52,990 bases of DNA, from the NCBI GenBank assembly GCA_964460075.1, contig CAYWPC010000016.1:1-52990 (forward strand). Direction: 5' to 3'. Source of the stretch: JAMBLL01 sp964460075. Its GTDB lineage: Bacteria > Actinomycetota > Acidimicrobiia > Spongiisociales > UBA5794. Position 1 is the stretch's first letter. Every line of letters starts with the position of its first letter. Position numbers and translations under genes: made by a program. The notes beneath the pieces are model-generated. The model ran no database searches. It was not told the DNA's origin and worked only from the letters and a program-made list of their open reading frames with translations. Of this stretch, positions 32,916 to 41,891 are shown piece by piece.

Positions 32916-33737
32916 ATGAATGCGATCGAAGCCACGAACGTCGAGTACCGCTACGGCCAGTCCGTTGCGGTCGCGCCATCGTCGTTCGTGGTCCCGCAGG
33001 GAGCCATCACTGCGCTCATCGGCCCGAACGGCTCAGGCAAGTCGACGCTGCTGTCAGGTATTGCAGGACTTATCACCCCATTCAGCGGCTCAATGGAGGT
33101 GCTCCAGGCGTCGTCGAGCACACGAATCGCCGTCGTTCTCCAGATGACGAAGGTCAACGAATCCATTCCGATTACGGTCAGGGAAGTCGTTGGTATGGGC
33201 CGCTACCCGTCACTCGGCACGTTCTCTCGTCTCACCTCCGGCGACCGCGACATCGTCGACGGGGCCATGAGTCGAATGGCGATCGGAGACCTAGCGAACA
33301 AACATCTCCGAGAACTGTCCGGTGGACAGAAGCAACGCGTGTTCGTGGCTCAAGGCCTTGCGCAGGATCATGATCTTCTCCTGCTCGACGAGCCTCTGAC
33401 TGGGCTCGATATGCCTTCGGCACAGGCAATCGATGCCGTGATCCACGAGGAACAAGCACTTGGGCATACCATTGTCATGACAACACATGATCTTGAGGAA
33501 GCTCGGGTCTGTGACCACGTCATTCTCATGGCTGGCCGTGTCGTCGCCTCAGGACCACCAGGACAGGTGCTTACTGCAGGTCTCCTGAGGGAGGCCTATG
33601 GCGCGTCTCTCCTCCACGTTCAAGGTGACCAGATCTTTCTCGACGATCCGGCGCACCAGCCTGCAGCAGGACACCATGTGCATCAAGACCGAACCATTCA
33701 CCCTGAAGCGACGCCAGAGGATCGGCACGGGTCCTAA
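32916..33737 (+). CDS. ABC transporter ATP-binding protein, metal (ZnuC/MntB-like) type
   Basis: The 273-residue ATPase has Walker A GPNGSGKST, Q-loop VVLQMTKVNESIPITVREVV, signature LSGGQKQRVFVAQGL, Walker B LLLLDEPLTGLD and H-loop MTTHDLEEA. The segment VREVVGMGRYPSLG before the signature and the His-rich C-terminal tail (DPAHQPAAGHHVHQDRTIHPEA) are typical of manganese/zinc/iron-chelate importers. No permease or binding protein is adjacent; the next gene is a Fur-family regulator, as in zinc-uptake loci. The membrane subunits must be elsewhere, or this ATPase works with another permease. Confidence 0.82.
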   Translation: MNAIEATNVEYRYGQSVAVAPSSFVVPQGAITALIGPNGSGKSTLLSGIAGLITPFSGSMEVLQASSSTRIAVVLQMTKVNESIPITVREVVGMGRYPSLGTFSRLTSGDRDIVDGAMSRMAIGDLANKHLRELSGGQKQRVFVAQGLAQDHDLLLLDEPLTGLDMPSAQAIDAVIHEEQALGHTIVMTTHDLEEARVCDHVILMAGRVVASGPPGQVLTAGLLREAYGASLLHVQGDQIFLDDPAHQPAAGHHVHQDRTIHPEATPEDRHGS

Positions 33738-33851
33738 GTGCCCTTCGCGCTGTCGCCAGGTGGTACCTGGCGTTCTCGACGCACCAAAGACAGCTCCTAC
33801 CGCAGAACGAGGACATTCCCGATTCTGGGCATGTAGTGAGAATCTTTCCGA

Positions 33852-33863
33852 TACGCTTTCGTC
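33852..33863 (+). promoter_or_regulatory. Leaderless-type promoter of the Fur-family gene
   Basis: TACGCT at 33852-33857, six bases, ATG at 33864. GTGAGAATCTTTCC just upstream is AT-richer than its surroundings and could be a weak Fur/Zur-like operator; this part is uncertain. Confidence 0.5.
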
Positions 33864-34349
33864 ATGACGTCGATACTGAGAGCCGAAGCCGAGGTGCACG
33901 AACTTGTGCGGCGACATCTCAGTGAACAGCACATCCGCTATACGACCGCGCGAAAGACCGTCGTCACAGCGTTTCAGCTCGCCTCGGGACCGCGCAGCGC
34001 GGCGGAACTGGTCACGATGGAGGGGATACGCATCCCGGTGTCTTCGCTCTATAGAACTTTGGCGGTTCTCGAAGAGTCCGGTGTGCTGCGAAGGAACCAC
34101 GACACTGCAGGCATTGCGCGGTATGAACTATCGCAATGGTTGTCGGGACATCATCACCACGCAGTGTGCGTTGCTTGCGGTGCGATCCAAGACATCGAAG
34201 TACCCCACGAAGCTGAACAGATGCTTCTCAACATGGTCAACGAATTGGGTGACGCCGCCGGATACCGAGTCGTCGACCACGTACTAGAAGTCGAGGGCGT
34301 GTGCAAAGCATGTGATGCTGAACGAGACGCTAGCTCACCGATCGCCTAG
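33864..34349 (+). CDS. Fur-family metalloregulator (probably Zur-like)
   Basis: The 161-residue regulator has an N-terminal winged helix (YTTARKTVVTAFQLASGPRSAAEL, recognition helix region PVSSLYRTLAVLEESGVLRR). The metal-binding dimer domain has HHHHAVCVACGAIQDIEVP, the CxxC structural zinc pair, a second C-terminal pair CKAC, and a His in VVDHVLEVEG. The ATPase next door points to zinc or manganese homeostasis. The sequence does not separate Zur, Mur and Fur, but the HHHH-CxxC and CxxC arrangement suits Zur. Its end overlaps that of the convergent IF-1 gene by four bases, with no room for a terminator. Confidence 0.85.
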   Translation: MTSILRAEAEVHELVRRHLSEQHIRYTTARKTVVTAFQLASGPRSAAELVTMEGIRIPVSSLYRTLAVLEESGVLRRNHDTAGIARYELSQWLSGHHHHAVCVACGAIQDIEVPHEAEQMLLNMVNELGDAAGYRVVDHVLEVEGVCKACDAERDASSPIA

Positions 34350-34582
34350 CGATACCGCCACACGATGCGACCCATGCTCGGATCGTATGCCGAAACATCG
34401 ACCTCAACGGCATCGCCAGGGATGATGCGGATCATGCGACCCTTGCGCATCTTGCCCGATGCGCGAGCGGTCACTTCGTGACCAGTCTCCAGTTTCACAC
34501 GGAAGGTCGCGTTGGGCAGCGTCTCGACGACAATGCCCTTGGCTCTGAAGTAATCGTCCTTGCCTGCGATGAGTTTCTCCAT
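34346..34582 (-). CDS. infA: Translation initiation factor IF-1, divergent
   Basis: The 78-residue OB-fold protein matches IF-1 along its length: GIVVETLPNATFRVKLETGHEVTARASGKMRKGRMIRIIPGDAVEVDVSAYDPSMGRIVWRYR. It differs from standard bacterial IF-1 (about 72 residues) in its N-terminus (MEKLIAGKDDYFRA instead of MAKEDVIEV) and in a short insertion after GKMRK. It is not next to rpmJ or rpsM, where the main infA normally lies. It may therefore be a second, specialised copy. No clear Shine-Dalgarno or leaderless box is seen at its start. Confidence 0.82.
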   Translation of the reverse strand: MEKLIAGKDDYFRAKGIVVETLPNATFRVKLETGHEVTARASGKMRKGRMIRIIPGDAVEVDVSAYDPSMGRIVWRYR

Positions 34583-35142
34583 TCCGTTCGACAGTCGGAC
34601 TCATCACACGTCGAGAGTCGCGGTATACGAACGGAACAATCGTACCCGTATGATCGCCGTGACGGCACTTCTCACCGACGCTGGGGATCGTGTAGATCGG
34701 CACGCAACTGTTCATCACGTATCTCGTGCGTTGGTTCCTCAGCACGGATATGGCAGCGGAATGTCAGAGATCTCGCCGTTGCGCGCCTCTGCGACATTGA
34801 CCACGGGACGATACCGGTGCGGCGAGAACACGCAGGACACGAGATCCACATCATCGATACAACGCATCGAGCCCCCACCCGTCGGTGAGGGCTCCCGAAT
34901 GGTTCGGTGGGTGACTGGCTCGGTTGGTACGGATTGCCTTGCTTGGGAACAAGTAGCCTCGCCGGCCTCCCACCTACCTACATCATCGTCGCGATGCGAT
35001 CGCTGCTTGAGGTTTCAGCCATAGGTCGTACGAACCACTTTCGAGTGCAGATCGTCGATCCCTGCTCTCTCACGTTCGATCTTGAGACGCCCGACTCCAT
35101 GAGCCGCCGCACTTCGTCAACACCTCCAACACGCATCCTGAA
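34583..35142. other. Gene-free stretch of about 560 bases
   Basis: Frames present here have unlikely composition and no supported start. The only clear structure is the hairpin at 34869-34894. I found no tRNA-like or other recognised RNA in it. Confidence 0.4.
34869..34894. terminator. Hairpin, possible bidirectional terminator
   Basis: GAGCCCCCACC and GGTGAGGGCTC form an 11-bp stem with one mismatch around a 4-base loop. It lies about 250 bases beyond the ABC exporter stop codon. No T-run is present. Confidence 0.4.
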
Positions 35143-36915
35143 CTACCCATGTGGGTCGGTCGTCCCCTCCCAGTCTGCGTGCAGCACGGCGTACACGCCA
35201 CCGCCGGCGACGAGTTCCTCGTGATGACCGTCTTCGACAATCCTGCCACTGTCGAACACCAGGACACGGTCTGAAGCTTCCGCGGTCGACAGTCGATGCG
35301 CGATGGTGAGCGAGGTTCTCCCTGACGTAAGGAGCCCGATCGCTCTGCGAATCTTCACCTCGAGCGCAGGATCGACAGCCGAGGTGGCTTCGTCGAGGAC
35401 CAGAACGCTTGGGTCGGCAATCCACGCTCTAGCAAGGGCGACGAGCTGACGTTCGCCCGCGGACAGATTGCCTCCACGTTCGCCAACTTCGTACGACACT
35501 CCGTTTGGAAGGTCGTCGATCCAGCTGAGCAAGCCGAGATCCGAGAACGCCGCCCGAATACCGAGGTCGTCCACCCCAGGCCTTCCGTACCGAACATTGT
35601 CTGCGATCGACCCTTCGAACAAGAACCCCTCTTGAGGCACATATGCCACGCGACGTCGAAGCGCCGAGACGACGACACGATCGACGTTCTCGCTGCCGAT
35701 CGAGATGGAGCCGACGTCAGGCACGAGCAGTCTCGTTGCGAGCTTCGCAAACGTCGTCTTGCCCGACCCGGTTTCACCCACGACAGCGACACGACTGCCC
35801 GCACGGATGTCGACGGATACGCTGCTGAGAATCTCTGGTCCACCAGGGTAGGCAAATGACACACCATCGAACCGGATGCCGAGTGCATCGTCACCCAATT
35901 CGACGCCACCTGAAGGATCGGGAATCGATACAGGCGTGTCGATCACACCGAGAATCTTGCGAAGACCCGCTCCGGCAGACTGGGCTTGGTCGATCGTCTC
36001 GACGAGTCGCTGAATCGGCTCGATGAGGAGATTCACGAGGAAGAGGAACGCAACCAGTGTTCCCGCGCTCATGCCCCAGTCACCGCCATACACAACACCA
36101 ACGCCGACGACGAGGGCTGTGAGCGTACCTGCGAAGAGCTCTGCGCTTGAGAACAGGGACGACGCGAATACTGCGGTTCTTACCTCTGCTGAGAACTGTC
36201 TGTCGAGCGTCGAATCCACCCGTGCCATCACCGTGTCTTCCATGCCGTAGGCTCGCACGGTTGAGATCCCCGATATGGCCTCACCTGTCGCGGCGAGGGA
36301 GTCTGACACACGCTCGCGAACCTTGTCGTAGGCCCGAGAGAGAAACCGCTGGAACATGACGACGAGCACGGTGTAGACAACAACGCCGACGAACACGACG
36401 ATCGCTAGCTGCCACCGGTACACCACCATGGCAACCATCGCGAGCAGGACCTGGGCTGTCCCGAGAACCATGCCCATGCCACCCCACTCCATGAATTGCT
36501 GGATTGTCTCGATATCAGAGGTGACCCGTGCAACGAGTGCACCTCGTCGTTCGCCCTGAAGCTCAAGCATTGACATTTCGTGGAGATGCCCAAACGTCTT
36601 GATGCGAAGCTGTGCCAATCCAGCCGCCGCAGCCCGTACAAGCCTGCGCAGAGAGAGCCATCTGGCAACCATCGCGAACGCGACAGCGAGGAGGGCAACA
36701 CTGCCGAGCCTTACCACAGCTGCTGTGTCGGCCTCGGCAGTTCCGAGAATCTGATTGTCGATGATCTGTTGAATCACGATTGGCACGATGAGCTGAAGCG
36801 CTGTGCCCACCACGGCAAGCACCAGCGTCACCCACATACCTTTGGCCAGTTCGGGCGCGACGGTGAAGGATCGTGATAGTGCCTCGGATGTGCGCATAGA
36901 ACCCGGGTCCGTCAT
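35143..36915 (-). CDS. Heterodimeric ABC exporter half-transporter with canonical ATP site residues
   Basis: The 590-residue protein has six membrane helices and a C-terminal NBD. The NBD carries Walker A GETGSGKTT, Walker B SVLVLDEATSAVD with catalytic Glu, and H-loop TIAHRLST. Its signature motif is degenerate (LSAGERQ rather than LSGGQ). The partner encoded upstream shows the opposite pattern, the rule in heterodimeric type IV exporters: one consensus and one degenerate ATP site. Its ATG overlaps the partner's TGA by four bases. The substrate is unknown; relatives are multidrug or lipid exporters. Confidence 0.9.
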   Translation of the reverse strand: MTDPGSMRTSEALSRSFTVAPELAKGMWVTLVLAVVGTALQLIVPIVIQQIIDNQILGTAEADTAAVVRLGSVALLAVAFAMVARWLSLRRLVRAAAAGLAQLRIKTFGHLHEMSMLELQGERRGALVARVTSDIETIQQFMEWGGMGMVLGTAQVLLAMVAMVVYRWQLAIVVFVGVVVYTVLVVMFQRFLSRAYDKVRERVSDSLAATGEAISGISTVRAYGMEDTVMARVDSTLDRQFSAEVRTAVFASSLFSSAELFAGTLTALVVGVGVVYGGDWGMSAGTLVAFLFLVNLLIEPIQRLVETIDQAQSAGAGLRKILGVIDTPVSIPDPSGGVELGDDALGIRFDGVSFAYPGGPEILSSVSVDIRAGSRVAVVGETGSGKTTFAKLATRLLVPDVGSISIGSENVDRVVVSALRRRVAYVPQEGFLFEGSIADNVRYGRPGVDDLGIRAAFSDLGLLSWIDDLPNGVSYEVGERGGNLSAGERQLVALARAWIADPSVLVLDEATSAVDPALEVKIRRAIGLLTSGRTSLTIAHRLSTAEASDRVLVFDSGRIVEDGHHEELVAGGGVYAVLHADWEGTTDPHG

Positions 36916-38738
36916 GTCGTCACCTCCCCACGACTCCGCTGTGCGGTGCCTTCCTCCTCGTACGCCGTCAGCAAGCGGACGTAACCAGGGGTTGTAGCCA
37001 TCAGTTCCTCATGGGTTCCTTTGGCGACGACGCGGCCCTCCTCCAAGAACATCACTTCGTCCGCGAGCACGATGGATGACTTCCTGTACGCAACGATGAT
37101 GACCGTCGATGGGAGCTCAGAGCGCCGTAGACCCCTGAGTATCTCCGATTCGACCGAGGGATCTACCGCAGACGTTGCATCGTCGAGTACGAGTACGCGC
37201 GGTCGACGAACCAGTGCCCGTGCGAGGGCCACACGCTGGCGCTGTCCTCCCGAGAGGGAGGTACCTCGTTCACCGATCCTCGTGTCGTATCCGTAGTCGA
37301 GCTCGTCGATGAACCGCGCAACCCCAGCCAAGTGTGCCGCTGCCATCACGTCCGCCCTTGGGAAGTCGATCCCGAGCGTGATATTGCCTTCGATCGTGTC
37401 GTCGAAGAAGAAGGAGTCCTGCGATACGAAGGCGACCTCGCTCGCGAGTTCCGATCGGGCGAACGCTCGCAAGTCTCTGCCATCGAGGGCAAGCCTCCCA
37501 GACGTCGGATCCCACAAACGAGCAAGCAGAAGTGCCAACGTCGACTTCCCTGAACCAGTCGGTCCGACAACAGCGACTGTGCTGCCACCTGAAATGTCGA
37601 AGTCGACATCGACGAGTATCTTCTCGCTCTCGGGATAGCTGAACGTCACGGCTGTCGAGTCGACCGATCCACCGGTCGTATCCGTTGTTGCGTGTGTCCT
37701 CCCGTGCTCGACAACGTCCCCGGCATCGAGAACTGCCTGCACTCGACGCCATGCCGCCAGCGAGTGGACCATCTCCCACACTACGAATCCAAGCAGCGAG
37801 ATCGGCATTGTCATCAAGGACAACAAATAGGTGATAGTCACGAGGTCGCCTGCAGACACATCGCCTGCAGACAGTCGGAACACGCCCACGATGAGCAGCA
37901 CCGTGATCACAACGGAGGGAAGCGACTCCACAACTGCGCGATAGGCCACCCAGAGGCTGTTCACATGGATGATCTTGTCTCTGAGGCGGTTGGCTGAAAC
38001 GGCGAATCGCTCCGTCTCCTGCGTACCGCGCCCGAGCGCCTTGACGGTGAGGGCGCCATCGATCGACTCATGAGCAATTCCGCTCACCACACCCCGCTCA
38101 TCTTGCACATCTACGAACGGACGGAACGTGCGAAATGCTCCTTGCACATCGATCGCCACGATCGCAGTGAGACCGACGAACATCACGACCCCGAGGAAGA
38201 TGTCCGTCATAGCGACAAGCACGACAGTCCCTATGAGGAGCAATAACGACCCCGTCGCGTATGGGAGCGGGGCGAGAACGAACGTCCCCTGATTGGTGTC
38301 GACCTCAGAGACCGAGAGAAGGTCTCCTGTGCTCCGCCGATCGTGCCACGCGAGATCGAGTTGCATCTGGTGGTGGATGAGTCGCTTTCGCGCATCGGAA
38401 CGCGTGGCGTACTGAAGCCATCCAGCTGCCGCCCGTCTCAGGGTGATACCTGCGGACTTCCATAGCGCAACAGCGAGGATCAAACCGATGGCCTGCCAAA
38501 GCTTGTCATCTGCTCTTTGACCGTCCTGGAGCACGGGGATGATGAGCGAATCGGTCACCCAGCCGACCACAACCGCCGAGGCAACGATTGCCGACACGAA
38601 CAGGACTGCGCCACCTACGGCAAGAGCGAACGACCACGGGCGTCGTTTCACGAATCCCCACGTCAGATGCAGACCGCCACCGAGTGCCCCCTTGGGGATT
38701 TGAGGCATAGAGGCGCTTGTTTTCTTCCGGTCAGACAT
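36912..38738 (-). CDS. Heterodimeric ABC exporter half-transporter with degenerate ATP site residues
   Basis: The 608-residue partner is first in the operon. It has six membrane helices, Walker A GPTGSGKST and intact signature LSGGQRQRVALARAL. Walker B is VLVLDDATSAVD, with Asp in place of the catalytic Glu. The switch His is replaced by Tyr (VIIVAYRKSS, normally IAHR). These changes make its own Walker site non-hydrolytic, while its intact signature completes the partner's working site. The start is the ATG at 38738, seven bases after a TACCAT box. Confidence 0.9.
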   Translation of the reverse strand: MSDRKKTSASMPQIPKGALGGGLHLTWGFVKRRPWSFALAVGGAVLFVSAIVASAVVVGWVTDSLIIPVLQDGQRADDKLWQAIGLILAVALWKSAGITLRRAAAGWLQYATRSDARKRLIHHQMQLDLAWHDRRSTGDLLSVSEVDTNQGTFVLAPLPYATGSLLLLIGTVVLVAMTDIFLGVVMFVGLTAIVAIDVQGAFRTFRPFVDVQDERGVVSGIAHESIDGALTVKALGRGTQETERFAVSANRLRDKIIHVNSLWVAYRAVVESLPSVVITVLLIVGVFRLSAGDVSAGDLVTITYLLSLMTMPISLLGFVVWEMVHSLAAWRRVQAVLDAGDVVEHGRTHATTDTTGGSVDSTAVTFSYPESEKILVDVDFDISGGSTVAVVGPTGSGKSTLALLLARLWDPTSGRLALDGRDLRAFARSELASEVAFVSQDSFFFDDTIEGNITLGIDFPRADVMAAAHLAGVARFIDELDYGYDTRIGERGTSLSGGQRQRVALARALVRRPRVLVLDDATSAVDPSVESEILRGLRRSELPSTVIIVAYRKSSIVLADEVMFLEEGRVVAKGTHEELMATTPGYVRLLTAYEEEGTAQRSRGEVTT

Positions 38739-38751
38739 CCTCCCGATGGTA
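38739..38751 (-). promoter_or_regulatory. Leaderless-type promoter of the heterodimeric ABC exporter
   Basis: TACCAT (38751-38746 on the minus strand), seven bases, then ATG at 38738. A GGGAGG abuts the ATG, too close for normal ribosome binding. Confidence 0.5.
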
Positions 38752-38891
38752 GGAGTCCCGATACTTCACCCATCACAGGGCAGTGCGGGCGGCGGCCGTC
38801 ACGGCTTCTCGCCCCCGGGCCTGTGTACCCGCTACACAAAACACGCGATCGAGCCATTCGGCACAATGCGTACTACGTGGCGTCTCAGCGG

Positions 38892-38904
38892 TACGCTGAT
38901 CGCC
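38892..38904 (+). promoter_or_regulatory. Leaderless-type promoter of a 50-residue membrane protein
   Basis: TACGCT at 38892-38897, seven bases, ATG at 38905. Confidence 0.5.
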
Positions 38905-39057
38905 ATGCTGAACCTCATTCTTGCAACCGAAGCCGCCACGGAGGCTCCGCCAGGAGATGATCTCGCGACGTTGGCCTACGCACTGCTCGGCATTGCGGTT
39001 CTCGTGGCCGTCATCGCAACGGTGATCATCACGCCTAGGGCGAAGTCACACGACTAG
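38905..39057 (+). CDS. Small single-helix membrane protein (50 residues)
   Basis: MLNLILATEAATEAPPGDD, then a membrane helix LATLAYALLGIAVLVAVIATVIIT and a short basic end PRAKSHD. The start rests on the TACGCT box. The frame continues upstream, but that part has no hydrophobic or family features. It is divergent from the ABC exporter and unknown in function. Its positive-inside tail suggests the C-terminus faces the cytoplasm. Confidence 0.5.
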   Translation: MLNLILATEAATEAPPGDDLATLAYALLGIAVLVAVIATVIITPRAKSHD

Positions 39058-39158
39058 GAACAGACGGGCCACTGCGATGGCGATAGAACCGTCGTACCTG
39101 AGTCCCTATCGACTGCATGCGGCCGAGCCACAACCAGTCGTGTCAAGATCTCACTGCA

Positions 39159-40793
39159 TCAGTGGATCATCGCGTCGAAGGTCGCCAGGATCCTATCGAG
39201 TGCTTTGAGATCGGCATCCGTGACCACCTGAATCTGGACAAGAACAACGAACTCGACTCCAGACGGGTACGCCTCGAGAATGACGAGTGAAGTGCTGGTA
39301 CCGCCGCAGTCCCGCCAGACATCGTACGCTCCTCTATAAATCGCGTCCTCGTAGTCATACCGGCTGTCGTAGACGCAGTCGTCAGAGAAGTCGTTGCGGT
39401 CGAGAATGCCTCCAGGTTCGACTTCGTTGTACAGCACCTGGGAGACCCCAAAGAACACGCCGGGAGTCTCCCAGCTGCTGTAGAAGGCATCGAGATTCGG
39501 CGCAGCAGCAATGGAGTTCCCCAGCACCCTGGAATCATCGATCCATTCGGTGCCGCTGACATCGGCCCAGCTTGTTGGGACCTCCATGACGAGGATGCCC
39601 GCATCGTCGGACACCTGTGTGTACTCGTACTCGACGACAGATTCACCAGCAACGCCACCTGAGAGTTCCTCTGTGAAGGAGAAAGCTAGTTTGAGTTCGT
39701 CGTCTGCGTTGAGTGTTCCTTCGAACACTTCCCCGGATTCGGAGCGCACGATTTGCACGGCGATCGGGTCGTCGTTGCTCCGGCTGCGAAGGATGTCGCA
39801 ATAGTCGGCCTTGGTGCCGTCCGTTGCCAAGACGAGGCCCTCCATCTTTGTGATGATGTCGCCACCAACAATCCCGATGCTGGCGGCAGGTGATCCGGAC
39901 TCAACGCCCGAAACCCAGATACCGGAATACTCACCATCGGAGAACGCGAACCCGTTGACACCGATCGAGCTCACGTTGTTGCCTGCCAGCAACTCATCGA
40001 GCACGACCATCGCCTCATCGCGACTGATCGCCTCGTTGATGTCGTAGTCTTGTACGCCTGCATAGTTGATCGCGAGCACTTCCCCGTCAACGGTTATGAG
40101 GGGACCCCCGGAGTTGCCAGGCAGAATGCGTGCGGTGTGCTGGATCACGGAGTCCACCGAAGCCCAATACGTCTCACCGTCGGCCTTCTCCTTCGAGATG
40201 ATGCCTTCGGTTATCGTGTACTCAGGGTCACCCAACGGGAATCCTGCGGCATATACGTCGATGCCTGCAACGATGTCCCCATCGAACCAATCGAGATATG
40301 GGAAGCCGGAACCGTCGATATCGATGATCGCGAGATCTGAGCACTCAGACACGCCGAGGATCTTTGCGTTGCGTGGCTCGTCCTCACCCTCGATGAAGAC
40401 CTGCAGAAACGCTGCCCCTGTGACGACGTGGTTGTTCGTCACGGCGATGCCGCTCGGGTCGATGATGAAGCCCGATCCGGAACCGGATGTGTTGTAGACG
40501 TTGCCTTCCACGGGATCCACAAAGCTACCTTGTGCCACGATGCGAACCACGGCTGCTCTGGCGTCCCTGAGGTCAGAGGCCGCACCGGACGGCGTAACCG
40601 TGGTGGTCGAAGTCACAACAGTCGTCGTCGAGGTCGCGACAGTCGTCGACGGTGACCCACCGGCAGTGTCTGTCGGCTCGCCACCGGTGTCGCCGCCACC
40701 ACAGGCTGCGAGCAGGATCGCGGCCGAGAACAGAAGCAGAATGAGTCGACGTGCTCTGAGGTTGATAGGCGCCCCCTTTGGATCTACCTCCAC
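39159..40793 (-). CDS. Trypsin-like (S1C) serine protease lipoprotein with PDZ-like domain
   Basis: Exported HtrA-like protease, about 544 residues. The lipobox LLAACGGG follows a hydrophobic signal, so it is probably a lipoprotein on the outer face of the membrane. A Thr-rich linker comes next. The catalytic domain has His in VTNNHVVTGA, Asp in CSDLAIIDIDG and Ser in LPGNSGGPL. A PDZ-like segment (GIWVSGVESGSPAASIGIVGGDIITKMEG) follows, and then about 180 C-terminal residues of unknown fold. The start is unclear. A GTG at 40793 gives an acidic leader. An ATC at 40766, five bases after AAGGGGG, would give a better signal peptide but a rare start codon. Confidence 0.82.
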   Translation of the reverse strand: MEVDPKGAPINLRARRLILLLFSAAILLAACGGGDTGGEPTDTAGGSPSTTVATSTTTVVTSTTTVTPSGAASDLRDARAAVVRIVAQGSFVDPVEGNVYNTSGSGSGFIIDPSGIAVTNNHVVTGAAFLQVFIEGEDEPRNAKILGVSECSDLAIIDIDGSGFPYLDWFDGDIVAGIDVYAAGFPLGDPEYTITEGIISKEKADGETYWASVDSVIQHTARILPGNSGGPLITVDGEVLAINYAGVQDYDINEAISRDEAMVVLDELLAGNNVSSIGVNGFAFSDGEYSGIWVSGVESGSPAASIGIVGGDIITKMEGLVLATDGTKADYCDILRSRSNDDPIAVQIVRSESGEVFEGTLNADDELKLAFSFTEELSGGVAGESVVEYEYTQVSDDAGILVMEVPTSWADVSGTEWIDDSRVLGNSIAAAPNLDAFYSSWETPGVFFGVSQVLYNEVEPGGILDRNDFSDDCVYDSRYDYEDAIYRGAYDVWRDCGGTSTSLVILEAYPSGVEFVVLVQIQVVTDADLKALDRILATFDAMIH

Positions 40794-41029
40794 GATAATC
40801 TCACACACCGCCAGGTTCCAACCGCGACAGTGTCTTGTGCCTCGGAAGTGGAGCGATCGGCTGTGTGGCGCATGCACCTGCTGCTTCGGGCGACGTATCG
40901 TCTCAACGCCGACACGAACGTTCCGGAGTTCGACACCGAGTCGCGATTCCTCGTAGTCGGAACCATTGCCGCTCACATCATCGATGCAGCAATACGATCC
41001 TCATCAGGGATGCCGGATGCTCATCTAGC

Positions 41030-41857
41030 TCAATCGGACCGCATGGCAGCCAGGTCACGCCTCTCGTCGATCCATTGGATGAGGTCGCCGACTCCTCCCA
41101 GGACGACATCGGGACGTTCTTCGACGGGTGCAGCCTCGACGTCGCCCGTACCCGTTGCACCGGTGAGCACCAGGACGGTGCCCATCCCTGCGTTGCGACC
41201 CATAGCGATATCAGTAGAGAGTTGATCGCCCACCACCACACCTCTCTCCGATACAACACCCAGTATTCGCATCGCCATGCGACCGGACCACGGGGACGGC
41301 TTCCCCGTCACGATTGGCTCGCATCCGGTAGCGTACGCGACTGCCTTCACCATGGCACCGGTACCAGGAGTGAACCCACCCGCTACCGGCAGTTTCGGAT
41401 CGTAGTTAGTAGCGAAGAACTCGGCGCCGTTCCAAATAGCTTGGCAGACGATATCGAGACGTAGCTGATCGAAATCCGGGTCCTTCCCCATGACGACCGC
41501 AGCCGCACGATCCGCCGCGCCGTCAGGGACCATTTCGAGATCCTTCGCATCGAGCGCCTCGATAAGCCCCACATCGCCGATGGCGAGGAGGGGGCTCTCC
41601 GCATGGAGCTCGGCCATCACTTCCGCCGCGACGAGGGCAGATGTGACGATCTCATCTGGCGCTGCATCGATCCCCATCGCGCCAAGGCGCTCCACCCACG
41701 ACCTGACAGGGCTCGAGTTGTCATTGGTGAAGAAGGCGAATCGAATCCCCCGACGGCGCAGCTCAGCCAAGGTCTCGATGGCACCAGGGAGGACCTGACG
41801 TCCCCTGGCAACCGTACCGTCGATATCGAAGATGATCCCCTCAACAGGTCGTGTCAC
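41030..41857 (-). CDS. HAD-superfamily phosphatase (NagD / 4-nitrophenylphosphatase type)
   Basis: The 275-residue class IIA HAD hydrolase has motif I IIFDIDGTVARG (nucleophile Asp), motif II FFTNDNSS, the cap domain, motif III Lys in VTGKPSPW and motif IV GVVVGDQLSTDI. The family dephosphorylates small phosphate esters, including aryl phosphates. It is the last gene of the IclR-UbiD operon, 34 bases after ubiD, and starts at GTG. In the Thauera phenylphosphate carboxylase system one subunit also belongs to the HAD family, so an aryl-phosphate role is a reasonable inference. A housekeeping phosphatase is the alternative. Confidence 0.85.
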   Translation of the reverse strand: MTRPVEGIIFDIDGTVARGRQVLPGAIETLAELRRRGIRFAFFTNDNSSPVRSWVERLGAMGIDAAPDEIVTSALVAAEVMAELHAESPLLAIGDVGLIEALDAKDLEMVPDGAADRAAAVVMGKDPDFDQLRLDIVCQAIWNGAEFFATNYDPKLPVAGGFTPGTGAMVKAVAYATGCEPIVTGKPSPWSGRMAMRILGVVSERGVVVGDQLSTDIAMGRNAGMGTVLVLTGATGTGDVEAAPVEERPDVVLGGVGDLIQWIDERRDLAAMRSD

Positions 41858-41891
41858 GCCACCATCACCTGGTTACCCCACACCCAGACGC

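Noticed and set aside
34560..35024. Plus-strand open frame of 154 codons in the IF-1/ABC exporter gap
   Set aside because: It has no start signal, an irregular composition and no recognisable domain, and it overlaps the IF-1 promoter.
40794..41225. Plus-strand frames between the protease and HAD genes
   Set aside because: They run antisense through the HAD gene and have no supported start. The 236-base gap itself shows nothing.
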